Assembly: GCF_021390245.1 (NCBI RefSeq)
Contig: NZ_JAJUXH010000010.1
Location: 186,001 to 250,000, forward strand
Reading direction: 5' to 3'
From: Dyadobacter sp. CY323
Lineage (GTDB): Bacteria; Bacteroidota; Bacteroidia; Cytophagales; Spirosomataceae
Length of the DNA stretch: 64,000 bases
Under the pieces are notes generated by a model. It was not told the DNA's origin. It ran no database searches and saw nothing but the letters and a program-made list of their open reading frames with translations. Numbering within the stretch: the stretch's first letter is position 1; every line of letters starts with the position of its first letter. Shown piece by piece: positions 25,430-34,685 of this stretch. Position numbers and translations under genes: made by a program.

Positions 25430-26461
25430 TTAGAATTTCGGGCAGGAAAGTTGCTTCTTACTGGATTTTGATCTTCTGAGCTTCGGTTCTAATGGAGGGA
25501 AAATATAAGAAAGTGAGATCTCATGCGCGCCGCCGCTGCTGGCACCAAGCGTAGAAACCGTCAGGTCATAACTGTAACCGATTGAAAATTTATCCTGGCG
25601 AAAACCGGCAAGAAAGATCAGAGATTCGTGATTATTGATATTCTCTGCATACTTTTTAAATGGGATTCCACGGTACCACGCGCCAAGTACGAGCGGCTCA
25701 ATGGTCACATATAATCCTGCGTCGAACTGATCGTATTTTCCCTGTTTTTTATACATAATGGCAGGTGAAATGGTTTTTTCCTTGTCAATTTCATTCCCCA
25801 AAAATGTGTACCCTGCAAAAGGAATACGCAAACCCGCCTGCAAGCTGGCTTTTACCGGGAGCCTGGCCTGCGATAAATCGGAAAATGCCTGGTTCGGTTT
25901 GTTTAGATGGTGAGCCGAAACACCTGCCCAATACCAATCTGAATACAGCATTGCACCTGCGCCAAAATCAGCATAAAAGACATTCGGGCCACCTTTTGCA
26001 AACGGATCCTCCGAAGGTTGGCCGGTAAGTCCGCCATTATTATACTGATCCCCGAAAGTCAATCCAAAATAGTCCAATGTACGGGAAGCAAATCCTCCCT
26101 GAACTCCCAGCCTGAGCGAAGTAACCTCATTAAACTGGATCTGATACGAATATTGTAATGCTGCTTCTGTTGATTTGAGGTTACCCAAACCCTGACTGTC
26201 CATGGTTACCAATACACCTACACCACTATTGAAATTCGAAAAGAAAGCATCTGCGCCAAATGAGGTTGTAACAAAATTCGCAGATAGCGACGGCCACTGG
26301 TTGCGGTAATTAACGGTAGCTCTCGGCGCCAATGCACCTCCCGCGAGCGCCGGATTCAGGTAAAGTGGATTTGCATAAAACTGAGAAAATTGCGGATCCT
26401 GGCTCCAACCATCCAGGCAGCAAAGTGTCAGTAAAAAAAGGCAAAGTATACGCTTCGTCAT
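25430..26461 (-). CDS. PorP/SprF-family T9SS membrane protein
   Basis: A 343-residue outer-membrane beta-barrel with signal peptide and the diagnostic start of the mature protein, QDPQFSQFYANPLYLNPALAG, of the PorP/SprF family. Typical family length. Family members anchor or help export of T9SS type B substrates such as SprB. Divergent from the 26687-29563 gene, which encodes just such a substrate, so the two are probable partners sharing the 225-base intergenic region. Ends with a short basic tail (KLRRSKSSKKQ) after the barrel, which is unusual as it hides the terminal strand signal. Confidence 0.92.
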   Translation of the reverse strand: MTKRILCLFLLTLCCLDGWSQDPQFSQFYANPLYLNPALAGGALAPRATVNYRNQWPSLSANFVTTSFGADAFFSNFNSGVGVLVTMDSQGLGNLKSTEAALQYSYQIQFNEVTSLRLGVQGGFASRTLDYFGLTFGDQYNNGGLTGQPSEDPFAKGGPNVFYADFGAGAMLYSDWYWAGVSAHHLNKPNQAFSDLSQARLPVKASLQAGLRIPFAGYTFLGNEIDKEKTISPAIMYKKQGKYDQFDAGLYVTIEPLVLGAWYRGIPFKKYAENINNHESLIFLAGFRQDKFSIGYSYDLTVSTLGASSGGAHEISLSYIFPPLEPKLRRSKSSKKQLSCPKF

Positions 26462-26686
26462 ATAAATAATAAATCACCGCCGGATAAATGGCGATAAGGT
26501 TACGGGCTCTCAAAAATTACCCAGATTAATTTCACAAAATATATTCAAATTGCGTATTAATATTCAAATAAGAGTGGTTTTACCGACATTCCCGCACAAA
26601 ATTTTAACATTTTATTTTCGTTAGTATTGTCGGGTAATTTGAATATCAAATGTGGTGGCTAGGGGTGTTTGAACAAGTAACGAAAC

Positions 26687-29563
26687 ATGGGGCGATTTTA
26701 TAATAAGTACCAACAAATATTTTGCGCATTTTTCTTTCTCATCCTGTTAACCACAGGATACGCAAAAGCACAAGCTCCGTTTTTGATAGATGGTCAGTGT
26801 ATGCAAAACCCGGACTGTGCAGCCGATTCGACTTCATTCAGGGATACGCTGAGTACTGCCATTGCGTGGCGATGGAGTTTCGGCGAAGGCGGCGCTACCG
26901 ACACTAGGCGCAATGCGCAACATTCCTATATGGCTCCGGGCTCCTATAATGTGACGCTCGTACGCACGATCAGAGGCGGCGCTACGCAGACTGTTTCTCA
27001 GGTTATTCAGATCGGTGAATTACCGCCGCAATTTCAGGAGTGGAAAACAGATACCACCATCTGCCCTGGCGATACATTAATTCTTGATCCCTACCCAAAT
27101 GGCGCTCCGGATGGTGCAAAGTTCGTCTGGTACCCGAAAGGAGATACGACTCAAACATTGAATGTGGACAGTTCAGGCTGTTACTCCGTAGAGGTTATTC
27201 TGCCGAATGGCTGTAAAATCCAGGATCGGATCAATGTGAAGATCTGTATGGAACCTTCTGCCCAGGAAGGTGCAAAATGGTATTTTGGGGGAAATGCAGG
27301 TCTTGATTTTTCTAATACCCCGCCCACGCCTATCACCGATGGAAAGGTAAATACGCCCGAGGGTACTTCCTCAATCGCCAATTCGAAAGGCCAGCTTCTG
27401 TTTTATTCAGATGGTATAACCGTCTGGAATAAGAATGGGGACGTCATGCCCTGTTTTGCGCCGGGGAACTGTGCGCCCCTCAAAGGAAGTCCGAATTCCA
27501 CGCAATCCGTATTGATTGTCCCGCAGCCGACCTGTAAAGGCTGTGAATATTTGTTCAATGTTTTTACAACCTCCGACATCAATGGCGAAAAGCTTTTGAC
27601 CGTGAGTGTTGTCGATATGAGAAGGAATAATGGGCTTGGCGCAATCATTGAACAAAATACAACACTCCAACAGCCTACAACAGAACGTATAGTGTCTGCC
27701 CGTAATGACCGCGATAGTACTTACTGGGTTATTTCACACGATTACGGAACAAATAAATTCCGAATTTTTCATGCAACAACCGGAGGCTTGGTGGAAAGCA
27801 GCGCACCGGAGCTGGGTATGGCGCATGACAGTCTGAATAAAGCGGAAGGTTACATGAAGTTTTCCAATGCCGACAGTACAACCGGCCAGCGGAGATTAGC
27901 CGTCATTATCCCTGGGCCACCTAGAAATTACGTCGAACTATTCAGTTTCAACGATTCTACCGGGACATTAACCTATGATAAAACCATCGATCTCGGGCCT
28001 GCGCCACCTACCGCATATGGTATTGAGTTTTCGCCCAGCGCCGAGAAAATGTATATCTCTTTTTCAGGAGAAAACGGGACGAATTCGTATTTGAAACAAT
28101 ACGATTTGACCCTACCTGATAGTCTTTTGGAAGAAACCGCGATTACAATTGACAGCTCAGCTACACGTAAATTCGGTGCATTGCAATTCGGCCCGGATGG
28201 AAGGATTTATATGGCGATCCAGGGCAGCGAATACCTTGCTACCATTGGCGAACCGGAAGGAAATTCGATCACAGGCGTGGAATATGAACGTGACGACGTG
28301 AACCTGGGAGGTAAAAACAGTCAGCTCGGATTACCTAACATGGTCCAGGACTTTACGCAGGAAGCATCCGGGCCCGGATTTGAAGCCAGCGGGTTTTGTA
28401 CCAATGAGCCTACCACTTTTCAGGCCAGCCCGATCTGCGATCCGATCGAAGACAGTTATCAATGGGATTTCCTAGGTGACGGAAGTTTCACAGCCCCATC
28501 CAAAGAAACTCAGGCGACTTACACGTACACGCAGCCAGGTACTTACATGGTACGGATGCGCGCCACGAATAAATGCAAGGATACAACCATCATTCAAGAA
28601 GTTACCATTTACGAAACGCCGCCACAGATCAACCTCGGCGCCGACAAAGATACCTGCGGTAATTTTGTACCTCTGGACATGAATGTGCAGGCCGAAGTGT
28701 ATGCCTGGATTCACCGGGGCAGGGTAGTGGGACGCCAGAAAACCTATAATGCGATTGCTACCGGACGTTACATTGCTGTGGCATTTAACGGTCCGCAAGG
28801 AGAATGTTATTCCGCAGATACGATTGAAATTACATTACGCCGCCCGCCCGCCTTTTCGATCGGGCCGGATACGACACTTTGCCGCGATAGCTCCATTGTG
28901 CTGACGGTTCAAAGCGAAAGATGGATTGAATTCAACTGGAGTACCGGAGAAAAAACCCGTGATGTAACGGTAGGCCAGGCAGGGACGTATTTTGTGATTG
29001 TAAAAGACAGAAACGATTGTTTTAACTCGGATACCATTCAGGTTGGGGAACTTCCGTCACCGATCCTTGGTCTCGCGCCCGAAAATTCGATCTGTATTCC
29101 GGATGGTCAATCCGTCATACTCGATGCAAATGGTCAGGGTCAACTCTCTTATCTGTGGCCGGCTTCCGGGGATACCACGCGAACGATCACAGTGAATCAG
29201 GAGGGCCAATATGTAGTGAGGGCGACGAATTCGGTGGGATGTGTTACAGAACAAGTAACGAATGTAATCGACCGATGTGAACCGCGTTTCTTCATTCCCG
29301 ATGCATTTACTCCTGATGGAGAAGGCCATAATGAAATATTAGAGATTTTCGGGGCCTATTATACCAATTTTCAGATCCGCATTTACAACCGCTGGGGAGA
29401 AGTAATCTACGCAACAACTAACCTTGAAGAACGCTGGGACGGAACCTATAAAGGCCAGAAAGTCCAGCCGGGAGCATACCCGTATGTACTTTCCTACGAA
29501 GCTCTCTACTTCCCTGAGCGGGCCCCGATCGTAAAACGCGGATCGGTCATGGTGATCAGATAA
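26687..29563 (+). CDS. T9SS type B surface protein with PKD domains
   Basis: A 958-residue secreted protein. Signal peptide (FCAFFFLILLTTGYAKAQ); PKD domain at about 45-110 (WRWSFGEGG, then YMAPGSYNVTL). The middle region, about 180-560, has propeller-like blades, starting WYFGGNAGLDFS, a pattern seen in many gliding-associated proteins. A second PKD lies near 585-650 (YQWDFLGDGS, YTQPGTYMVRM) and Ig-like repeats follow. The C-terminal 90 residues are the CHU_C / type B sorting domain: FIPDAFTPDGEGHNE, FQIRIYNRWGEVIY, ERWDGTYKGQ. Exported through T9SS and held at the surface. Function beyond adhesion-like roles is not evident. Confidence 0.92.
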   Translation: MGRFYNKYQQIFCAFFFLILLTTGYAKAQAPFLIDGQCMQNPDCAADSTSFRDTLSTAIAWRWSFGEGGATDTRRNAQHSYMAPGSYNVTLVRTIRGGATQTVSQVIQIGELPPQFQEWKTDTTICPGDTLILDPYPNGAPDGAKFVWYPKGDTTQTLNVDSSGCYSVEVILPNGCKIQDRINVKICMEPSAQEGAKWYFGGNAGLDFSNTPPTPITDGKVNTPEGTSSIANSKGQLLFYSDGITVWNKNGDVMPCFAPGNCAPLKGSPNSTQSVLIVPQPTCKGCEYLFNVFTTSDINGEKLLTVSVVDMRRNNGLGAIIEQNTTLQQPTTERIVSARNDRDSTYWVISHDYGTNKFRIFHATTGGLVESSAPELGMAHDSLNKAEGYMKFSNADSTTGQRRLAVIIPGPPRNYVELFSFNDSTGTLTYDKTIDLGPAPPTAYGIEFSPSAEKMYISFSGENGTNSYLKQYDLTLPDSLLEETAITIDSSATRKFGALQFGPDGRIYMAIQGSEYLATIGEPEGNSITGVEYERDDVNLGGKNSQLGLPNMVQDFTQEASGPGFEASGFCTNEPTTFQASPICDPIEDSYQWDFLGDGSFTAPSKETQATYTYTQPGTYMVRMRATNKCKDTTIIQEVTIYETPPQINLGADKDTCGNFVPLDMNVQAEVYAWIHRGRVVGRQKTYNAIATGRYIAVAFNGPQGECYSADTIEITLRRPPAFSIGPDTTLCRDSSIVLTVQSERWIEFNWSTGEKTRDVTVGQAGTYFVIVKDRNDCFNSDTIQVGELPSPILGLAPENSICIPDGQSVILDANGQGQLSYLWPASGDTTRTITVNQEGQYVVRATNSVGCVTEQVTNVIDRCEPRFFIPDAFTPDGEGHNEILEIFGAYYTNFQIRIYNRWGEVIYATTNLEERWDGTYKGQKVQPGAYPYVLSYEALYFPERAPIVKRGSVMVIR

Positions 29564-29626
29564 TCCTTCTTTTTGCAGATTAAAACGGTTATTTTTGATT
29601 AAATAATTTGACTTACTGCACCGAAT

Positions 29627-30652
29627 ATGCGCCAGGATTACCTGTCCGGAGATAAAGAAAATCTATCCAATACTGAAAAAGAGATTGAGCGGGCATTACG
29701 TCCGCTTACTTTTGACGATTTTACCGGGCAAGATAAAATTCTCGAAAACCTGAAAGTTTTTGTGCAGGCTGCTCGCCAGCGAGGCGATGCATTGGACCAC
29801 GTTTTGCTTCACGGGCCTCCGGGTTTAGGTAAAACGACCTTGTCCAACATCGTTGCGAACGAGTTGGGGGCAGGTATCAAAATTACCTCCGGTCCCGTTC
29901 TCGATAAACCAAGTGATCTGGCAGGTTTGCTCACTAATTTGCAGGAGCATGATGTACTTTTTATCGACGAAATCCACCGGTTAAACCCCATTGTGGAAGA
30001 GTATCTGTATTCCGCCATGGAGGATTACAAAATTGACATTATGCTCGACAGCGGGCCAAATGCAAGAAGCATTCAAATTGGTCTGAACCCTTTTACATTA
30101 ATCGGGGCTACTACCCGGGCCGGTATGCTCACTTCTCCGCTGCGTGCCCGGTTTGGTATCAATGCGCGTCTTGAATATTATGATGCACAGTTATTGAAAT
30201 CTATTTTGCAACGTTCAGCTGCAATCCTGGGAACTCCTCTGGAAGATGATGCCGCTTTTGAGATAGCCCGGCGCAGCCGCGGAACTCCGAGGATTGCGAA
30301 TAATCTGTTGCGCAGAACGCGGGATTTTGCACAGGTAAAAGGGAATGGCCGGGTAACTGTTGCGATCGCTGAAATGGCATTAAAAGCACTAGATGTGGAT
30401 CAGAATGGTTTGGATGAAATGGATAACCGCATTCTAAATACCATTATCCACAAATTCAAAGGCGGGCCGGTTGGTCTGTCAACCATTGCCACCGCTTGCG
30501 GGGAAGAAGCGGAGACGATCGAGGAAGTGTATGAGCCTTTTCTGATCCAGGAAGGGTATATGAAACGTACTTCACGCGGACGCGAGGTTACGGAGAAAGC
30601 ATTCAGGCATCTTGGAATATTACCACGCAACCGATCCGGCGAATTATTCTGA
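29627..30652 (+). CDS. ruvB: Holliday junction helicase RuvB
   Basis: A 341-residue AAA+ motor that drives branch migration with RuvA. Walker [16 protein letters not shown], Walker [12 protein letters not shown], sensor 1 / arginine-finger region [19 protein letters not shown]. The C-terminal winged helix has [13 protein letters not shown] and [16 protein letters not shown]. Full family length. ruvA and ruvC are not in the window. A TTTTTG/TATTTTTG pair lies upstream but with spacing too short for a standard promoter. Confidence 0.98.
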   Translation: MRQDYLSGDKENLSNTEKEIERALRPLTFDDFTGQDKILENLKVFVQAARQRGDALDHVLLHGPPGLGKTTLSNIVANELGAGIKITSGPVLDKPSDLAGLLTNLQEHDVLFIDEIHRLNPIVEEYLYSAMEDYKIDIMLDSGPNARSIQIGLNPFTLIGATTRAGMLTSPLRARFGINARLEYYDAQLLKSILQRSAAILGTPLEDDAAFEIARRSRGTPRIANNLLRRTRDFAQVKGNGRVTVAIAEMALKALDVDQNGLDEMDNRILNTIIHKFKGGPVGLSTIATACGEEAETIEEVYEPFLIQEGYMKRTSRGREVTEKAFRHLGILPRNRSGELF

Positions 30653-30738
30653 TATGATCAGAATATGAACTTTTTAGAATAGCGTGCAAATTAGGAATAG
30701 AAGTAGTAAATTCGCGGTAAATTACTACGACCGCCTCT

Positions 30739-31164
30739 ATGAATGAAGTACTTGTTTCCGAAAAGTTGGTTGTGAGGGTGCCATGTGCTGTGATCGAATA
30801 CAACGGAAAGGTACTGGCGGGACAACGCAGCGCTGCATTATCTTTTCCTTTAAAATGGGAGTTTCCCGGAGGAAAGGCTGAAAAAAATGAATCGGACGAA
30901 GATGCATTGTATCGCGAAATCAAAGAAGAACTGGATGTCGATATTGAAATTATCCAGAAACTTCCGGTTACTTCCAAAGATCAGGGCTGGCGTGAGATTA
31001 TACTGGTACCCTTCATTTGCCGCCTCAAAACTCTGCAAATTACATTGACCGAGCATGAGCAAATTCTCTGGCTGGGTCCCGAAGAACTCAGTTCTCTCGA
31101 CTGGACGGAGGCTGATTTGAATGTAATCGAGAATTACTACGAGTACTTATCGGTTAAAAAGTAG
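30739..31164 (+). CDS. MutT-like Nudix hydrolase
   Basis: A 141-residue Nudix protein, probably an (8-oxo-)dNTP pyrophosphohydrolase. The Nudix box is complete: GGKAEKNESDEDALYREIKE followed by ELDV, fitting GX5EX7REUXEEXGU with Asp in place of the final Gly-side residue. VPCAVIEYNGKVLAGQRS and KWEFPGGK are typical of MutT, which sanitises oxidised nucleotides. Overlaps the convergent pyrC gene by 18 bp at the 3' end. Confidence 0.9.
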   Translation: MNEVLVSEKLVVRVPCAVIEYNGKVLAGQRSAALSFPLKWEFPGGKAEKNESDEDALYREIKEELDVDIEIIQKLPVTSKDQGWREIILVPFICRLKTLQITLTEHEQILWLGPEELSSLDWTEADLNVIENYYEYLSVKK

Positions 31165-32508
31165 TCGCTGCCCTTTTACGCTTTCATTGAAATTTCCATT
31201 CTCATACACCAAATGCCCTGAAACAAAGGTATGCGTAACCTTTGAGCCAAAAGTTGTTCCTTCAAACGGTGACCAGCCACACTTGGAATAAAGGTTTGAC
31301 TGCTCCACATGCGTGATGTCACCGGTATCTACGAGGATCAAATCAGCGTGATAGCCTTCACGAATATAGCCCCGGTCTTTGATATCAAAACAGTCCGCAA
31401 CGGCGTGGCTCATTTTTTCAACTACTTTGTCGATTGAGATTTTCCCTTCCTTGCTTAACTCCAGCATCACATTCAGAGTGTGTTGTACGAGCGGCAATCC
31501 GGATGGCGCCTGCCAGTAAGGCTGCGCTTTTTCCTCGATGGTGTGCGGCGCATGGTCTGTGGCAATCACATCGATGCGATTGTCCAGCACAGCCTGCAGG
31601 ATCTTTTCTTTATGATGCGGTGCTTTAATGGCCGGGTTGCATTTAATTTTATTACCAAGTGTATGATAATCCTCCGCGTCGAACCAGAGATGGTGTACAC
31701 AAGCTTCTGCCGTAACTAATTTTTTCTGACCGTCCGCCAGGAGAATTGTTCCGTCTTTCCGGATCCCCGGTTCAAATAAGATCACTTCGTCGCCCGTGGA
31801 AATATGCAGAATATGTAGCCTTGTATTATGCTTGTGCGCAAGAGAAGCAGCAAAAGACGAAGATTTAAGACAAGCCTCCTCGTTCCGGATGAGCGCGTGA
31901 ATGTTGTAAGGCACATTTTCGCCGTAAAGCTCTTTAAAATGCTCCATGCGCTGGCGAACCGTCGGCTCATCCTCGCAATGCGTTGCGATAATGCAGGGTG
32001 CATTTGTAAAAATCTTCTCCAAAACATCCGGAGCGTCCACCAGCATATTTCCGGTTGATGACCCCATAAATATCTTAATCCCGCAAACCTGTGACGGATT
32101 TGTCTTCATTACTTCTTCATAATTGTCATTGGAAGCGCCCATGAAGAAGGAATAATTAGCAAGTGAAGTTCTTGCGCCGATCTCGTATTTATCTGCCAGT
32201 AATTCCTGCGTCAAGGTATTCGGGACCGTGTTTGGCATTTCCATGAACGAAGTAACCCCACCTGCCACTGCCGCCTTTGATTCTGTATAGATATTGGCTT
32301 TGTGGGTCAGTCCCGGTTCGCGAAAATGCACCTGATCGTCAATTATTCCAGGCATGAGATACTGGCCTTTCGCGTCGATAATTCGGTCCGCCGGCGTACT
32401 TTGTAAATCCTTCCCGATTTTTTTAATGTGACCATTTTCAATTAATACGTCTAAATGTTGGACGGTATTTTCATTTACTACACGTGCATTAATGATCAGC
32501 GTTGTCAT
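31147..32508 (-). CDS. pyrC: Dihydroorotase
   Basis: A 453-residue amidohydrolase of the long (type I) dihydroorotase group, pyrimidine synthesis step 3. Motifs: MPGIIDDQVHFREPGLTHK, ATHCEDEP, LHILHISTGDE and VIATDHAPHT. The first metal-binding HxH is here Q-x-H (DDQVH). I recall this from other Bacteroidota dihydroorotases, so it is probably a lineage trait rather than loss of function. The remaining ligands (His in ATHC and LHILH, Asp in TDHAPH) are present. Divergent from comF. Confidence 0.93.
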   Translation of the reverse strand: MTTLIINARVVNENTVQHLDVLIENGHIKKIGKDLQSTPADRIIDAKGQYLMPGIIDDQVHFREPGLTHKANIYTESKAAVAGGVTSFMEMPNTVPNTLTQELLADKYEIGARTSLANYSFFMGASNDNYEEVMKTNPSQVCGIKIFMGSSTGNMLVDAPDVLEKIFTNAPCIIATHCEDEPTVRQRMEHFKELYGENVPYNIHALIRNEEACLKSSSFAASLAHKHNTRLHILHISTGDEVILFEPGIRKDGTILLADGQKKLVTAEACVHHLWFDAEDYHTLGNKIKCNPAIKAPHHKEKILQAVLDNRIDVIATDHAPHTIEEKAQPYWQAPSGLPLVQHTLNVMLELSKEGKISIDKVVEKMSHAVADCFDIKDRGYIREGYHADLILVDTGDITHVEQSNLYSKCGWSPFEGTTFGSKVTHTFVSGHLVYENGNFNESVKGQRLLFNR

Positions 32509-32578
32509 ATCCGGATAAAGATTTGGTAGCGCAAAGGTATTCAGTCAGGTCAAATTCACCCACTATAATTTTTCAAAA

Positions 32579-33271
32579 ATGACATTACAGATTGTCTTCA
32601 ATGATTTCATCGATCTCATTTTCCCCCGTTGCTGCGAAGGCTGCGAAAAGCCATTGATAGGAAATGAAGAAACGATATGCACCGTTTGCAGGATTTCACT
32701 ACCCCGGCTTAACAGTGAGGGCATGAACAAGGATACCCTGCAGTATAAATTTGTGAATGTCCCGGAAATCATTTCTACGCATTCATTTTTACTTTTTACC
32801 AAAAAAAGCAAAGTTCAAAAACTGCTTCATGTCCTCAAATACCGTGGGAATAAGGAAGTAGGGATTTTAATGGGTTTTATGTTTGGTCAGGAAATGCTGG
32901 CAGCGGGCGAACTGCCAAATGCAGAACTGATCATCAGCGTACCTTTGCATCGTAAAAAGAAGAAGAACAGGGGTTATAATCAGAGTGACTTGCTTGCTGA
33001 AGGATTTTCGTCTGCTACCGGCATTCCCTGGTCTGGAACCGCTTTGGAACGGGTAAAATACACGGAAACGCAAACCGGAAAAAGTAAAACGGAGCGTCGC
33101 GAAAATGTCCGCGGCGTGTTCGAAGTGAGAGAAAAAAGCCTACCTGAAAGCGTCATCATTATGGATGATGTACTCACAACCGGCGCGACATTGGAAGAAT
33201 GTGTTGAGACTTTAAAAACAGCTGGCTGCACCCAGTTTTACATTCTGACCATTGCTTTGGCACAGCATTAA
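32579..33271 (+). CDS. comF: ComF-family phosphoribosyltransferase-like protein
   Basis: A 230-residue ComF-like protein. N-terminal zinc-ribbon cysteines (CCEGC near 18-22 and CTVC near 38-41), then a type I PRTase domain with the PRPP-binding motif VIIMDDVLTTGATLEE near 195-210 and KRxxxxxQTGKSKTERRENV before it. ComF proteins take part in DNA uptake in competent bacteria, but most bacteria carrying them are not known to be competent, so no function is asserted. Followed by a terminator. Confidence 0.9.
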   Translation: MTLQIVFNDFIDLIFPRCCEGCEKPLIGNEETICTVCRISLPRLNSEGMNKDTLQYKFVNVPEIISTHSFLLFTKKSKVQKLLHVLKYRGNKEVGILMGFMFGQEMLAAGELPNAELIISVPLHRKKKKNRGYNQSDLLAEGFSSATGIPWSGTALERVKYTETQTGKSKTERRENVRGVFEVREKSLPESVIIMDDVLTTGATLEECVETLKTAGCTQFYILTIALAQH

Positions 33272-33275
33272 AATA

Positions 33276-33303
33276 AAAAAGCCGCGATCCTAAAATCGCG
33301 GCT
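33276..33303. terminator. Terminator between comF and gldJ
   Basis: AGCCGCGAT (33280-33288) pairs with ATCGCGGCT (33295-33303) around a 6-base loop. The A-tract on the left gives a U-tract for minus-strand transcripts, so it best fits the end of gldJ; comF transcripts have only a weak tail. Confidence 0.85.
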
Positions 33304-33322
33304 AACAAAATATCCGGTTTTC

Positions 33323-34591
33323 TTATTCCTTATGACTTCCGGTCGCAATCATCGCACAACGGAAACCTACCATTGCAGTTGCTGAATCCTGATCCATATA
33401 GCGACGTGTTCCTGGAGACAACCAGTAAGCTACATCTGACCACGAACCGCCTTTGTAAACTCTCAGCTTATCATCCACCAAAGAGTTGCTGTTTTTAGTA
33501 TCGTAGTTTTTAGACTCATCCTGGTACCCATCGCGACGGAATGAGTTAAGGTCGTTCACATCACTATTGGAAAGTGGGCGATACACGTCATAAACCCACT
33601 CGCTCACGTTTCCTGCCATATCGTACAATCCATTGTCGTTAGCCGGATACGAGCGAATTTCTTGCGTAATAATCGCGCCGTCATTCGATTTACCTGCGAT
33701 ACCAGCGTAATCACCAGGACCACGTTTGAAGTTTGCAAGCATTGTACCTTGTTTCCGTCCGCGGGGCTGACGCATGGTCGAACCATCCCAGGGATAAATT
33801 CTTGAATTGGCCTGATTTTCATCTGAATATTGTGTTCCGATCATCGCCATCGCCGCATATTCAAATTCTGCTTCCGTTGGAAGACGGTATGGCGGCATTA
33901 CGTAGCCACTTTCAATTCTAAGTTGTGGCGCTGGTCCGGCTGCTTCCGCAACTGCAGCATCAGCAGCTTTCTTTTTCTTGCCGAAAGAAAACCCTTTTTT
34001 CTTGCCGCTTGCAGCAGCTGCACCGGCCGTATTATTAGCCTGACTAACCGCGGCTGTACGCCACGCACAATAGTCATTTGCCTGAACCCATGAAACGCCC
34101 ACTACCGGATATAGACGGAAGCCAGGGTGACGCAAATACATCGTTACATAAGAATCATTGAAAGACAATTCGTTGAACCAGACATTGGTATCAGGCAACG
34201 CTTTGGCATAAAATTCTTCAGATGAATCGCGTTGTACCGCATTCAGGTATTCCAGATAATGGACATTCGCGACTTCCGTCTGGTCCATATAAAAAGACTG
34301 GATACTGACCGTTCTCTTTGGGTTATCCCTCCTGCTCATTACCTCCTCTTCCAAAGATCCCATTGTAAAGCGACCTCCCTCGATGTAAACAAGGTCAGGG
34401 CCTGCTGGAAGTGCTTTGTACTGTTTTACCTCAAAGCCGTCTTTACCATTGTACGCCAAACCTGTTTTGGAGCTCGTTTTACCAGGTTTCAAACTGGTAG
34501 GCCTTTTGTTTTTACTACATGAAGTAGCCGCTAATATCACAATTAACATCAACGCGATCGACCGGGTACCCATCTTTTGCATGCAAATCAT
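33323..34591 (-). CDS. gldJ: Gliding motility lipoprotein GldJ (FGE-like fold)
   Basis: A 422-residue lipoprotein (ILAATSC, Cys25) with a formylglycine-generating-enzyme-like fold. Characteristic stretches are PDLVYIEGGRFTMGSLEEEV, DQTEVANVHYLEYL, the ALPDT-V-W segment, RHPGFRLYPVVGVSWVQAND and RLPTEAEFEYAA. These match GldJ more than GldK or catalytic FGEs, and GldJ stabilises other gliding/T9SS proteins. A Lys/Ala-rich insertion at about 184-223 interrupts the fold. Shorter than F. johnsoniae GldJ (about 560). Monocistronic with terminator. GldK is the alternative name. Confidence 0.85.
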   Translation of the reverse strand: MICMQKMGTRSIALMLIVILAATSCSKNKRPTSLKPGKTSSKTGLAYNGKDGFEVKQYKALPAGPDLVYIEGGRFTMGSLEEEVMSRRDNPKRTVSIQSFYMDQTEVANVHYLEYLNAVQRDSSEEFYAKALPDTNVWFNELSFNDSYVTMYLRHPGFRLYPVVGVSWVQANDYCAWRTAAVSQANNTAGAAAASGKKKGFSFGKKKKAADAAVAEAAGPAPQLRIESGYVMPPYRLPTEAEFEYAAMAMIGTQYSDENQANSRIYPWDGSTMRQPRGRKQGTMLANFKRGPGDYAGIAGKSNDGAIITQEIRSYPANDNGLYDMAGNVSEWVYDVYRPLSNSDVNDLNSFRRDGYQDESKNYDTKNSNSLVDDKLRVYKGGSWSDVAYWLSPGTRRYMDQDSATAMVGFRCAMIATGSHKE

Positions 34592-34685
34592 TGCTTAAAG
34601 TGACGTTATAGTTTGGTATTTTATAGTATGCGAAACCGCAAATGTAAGAAATGAATGTAAAATAATATTAAAATCGATTAGCTGG

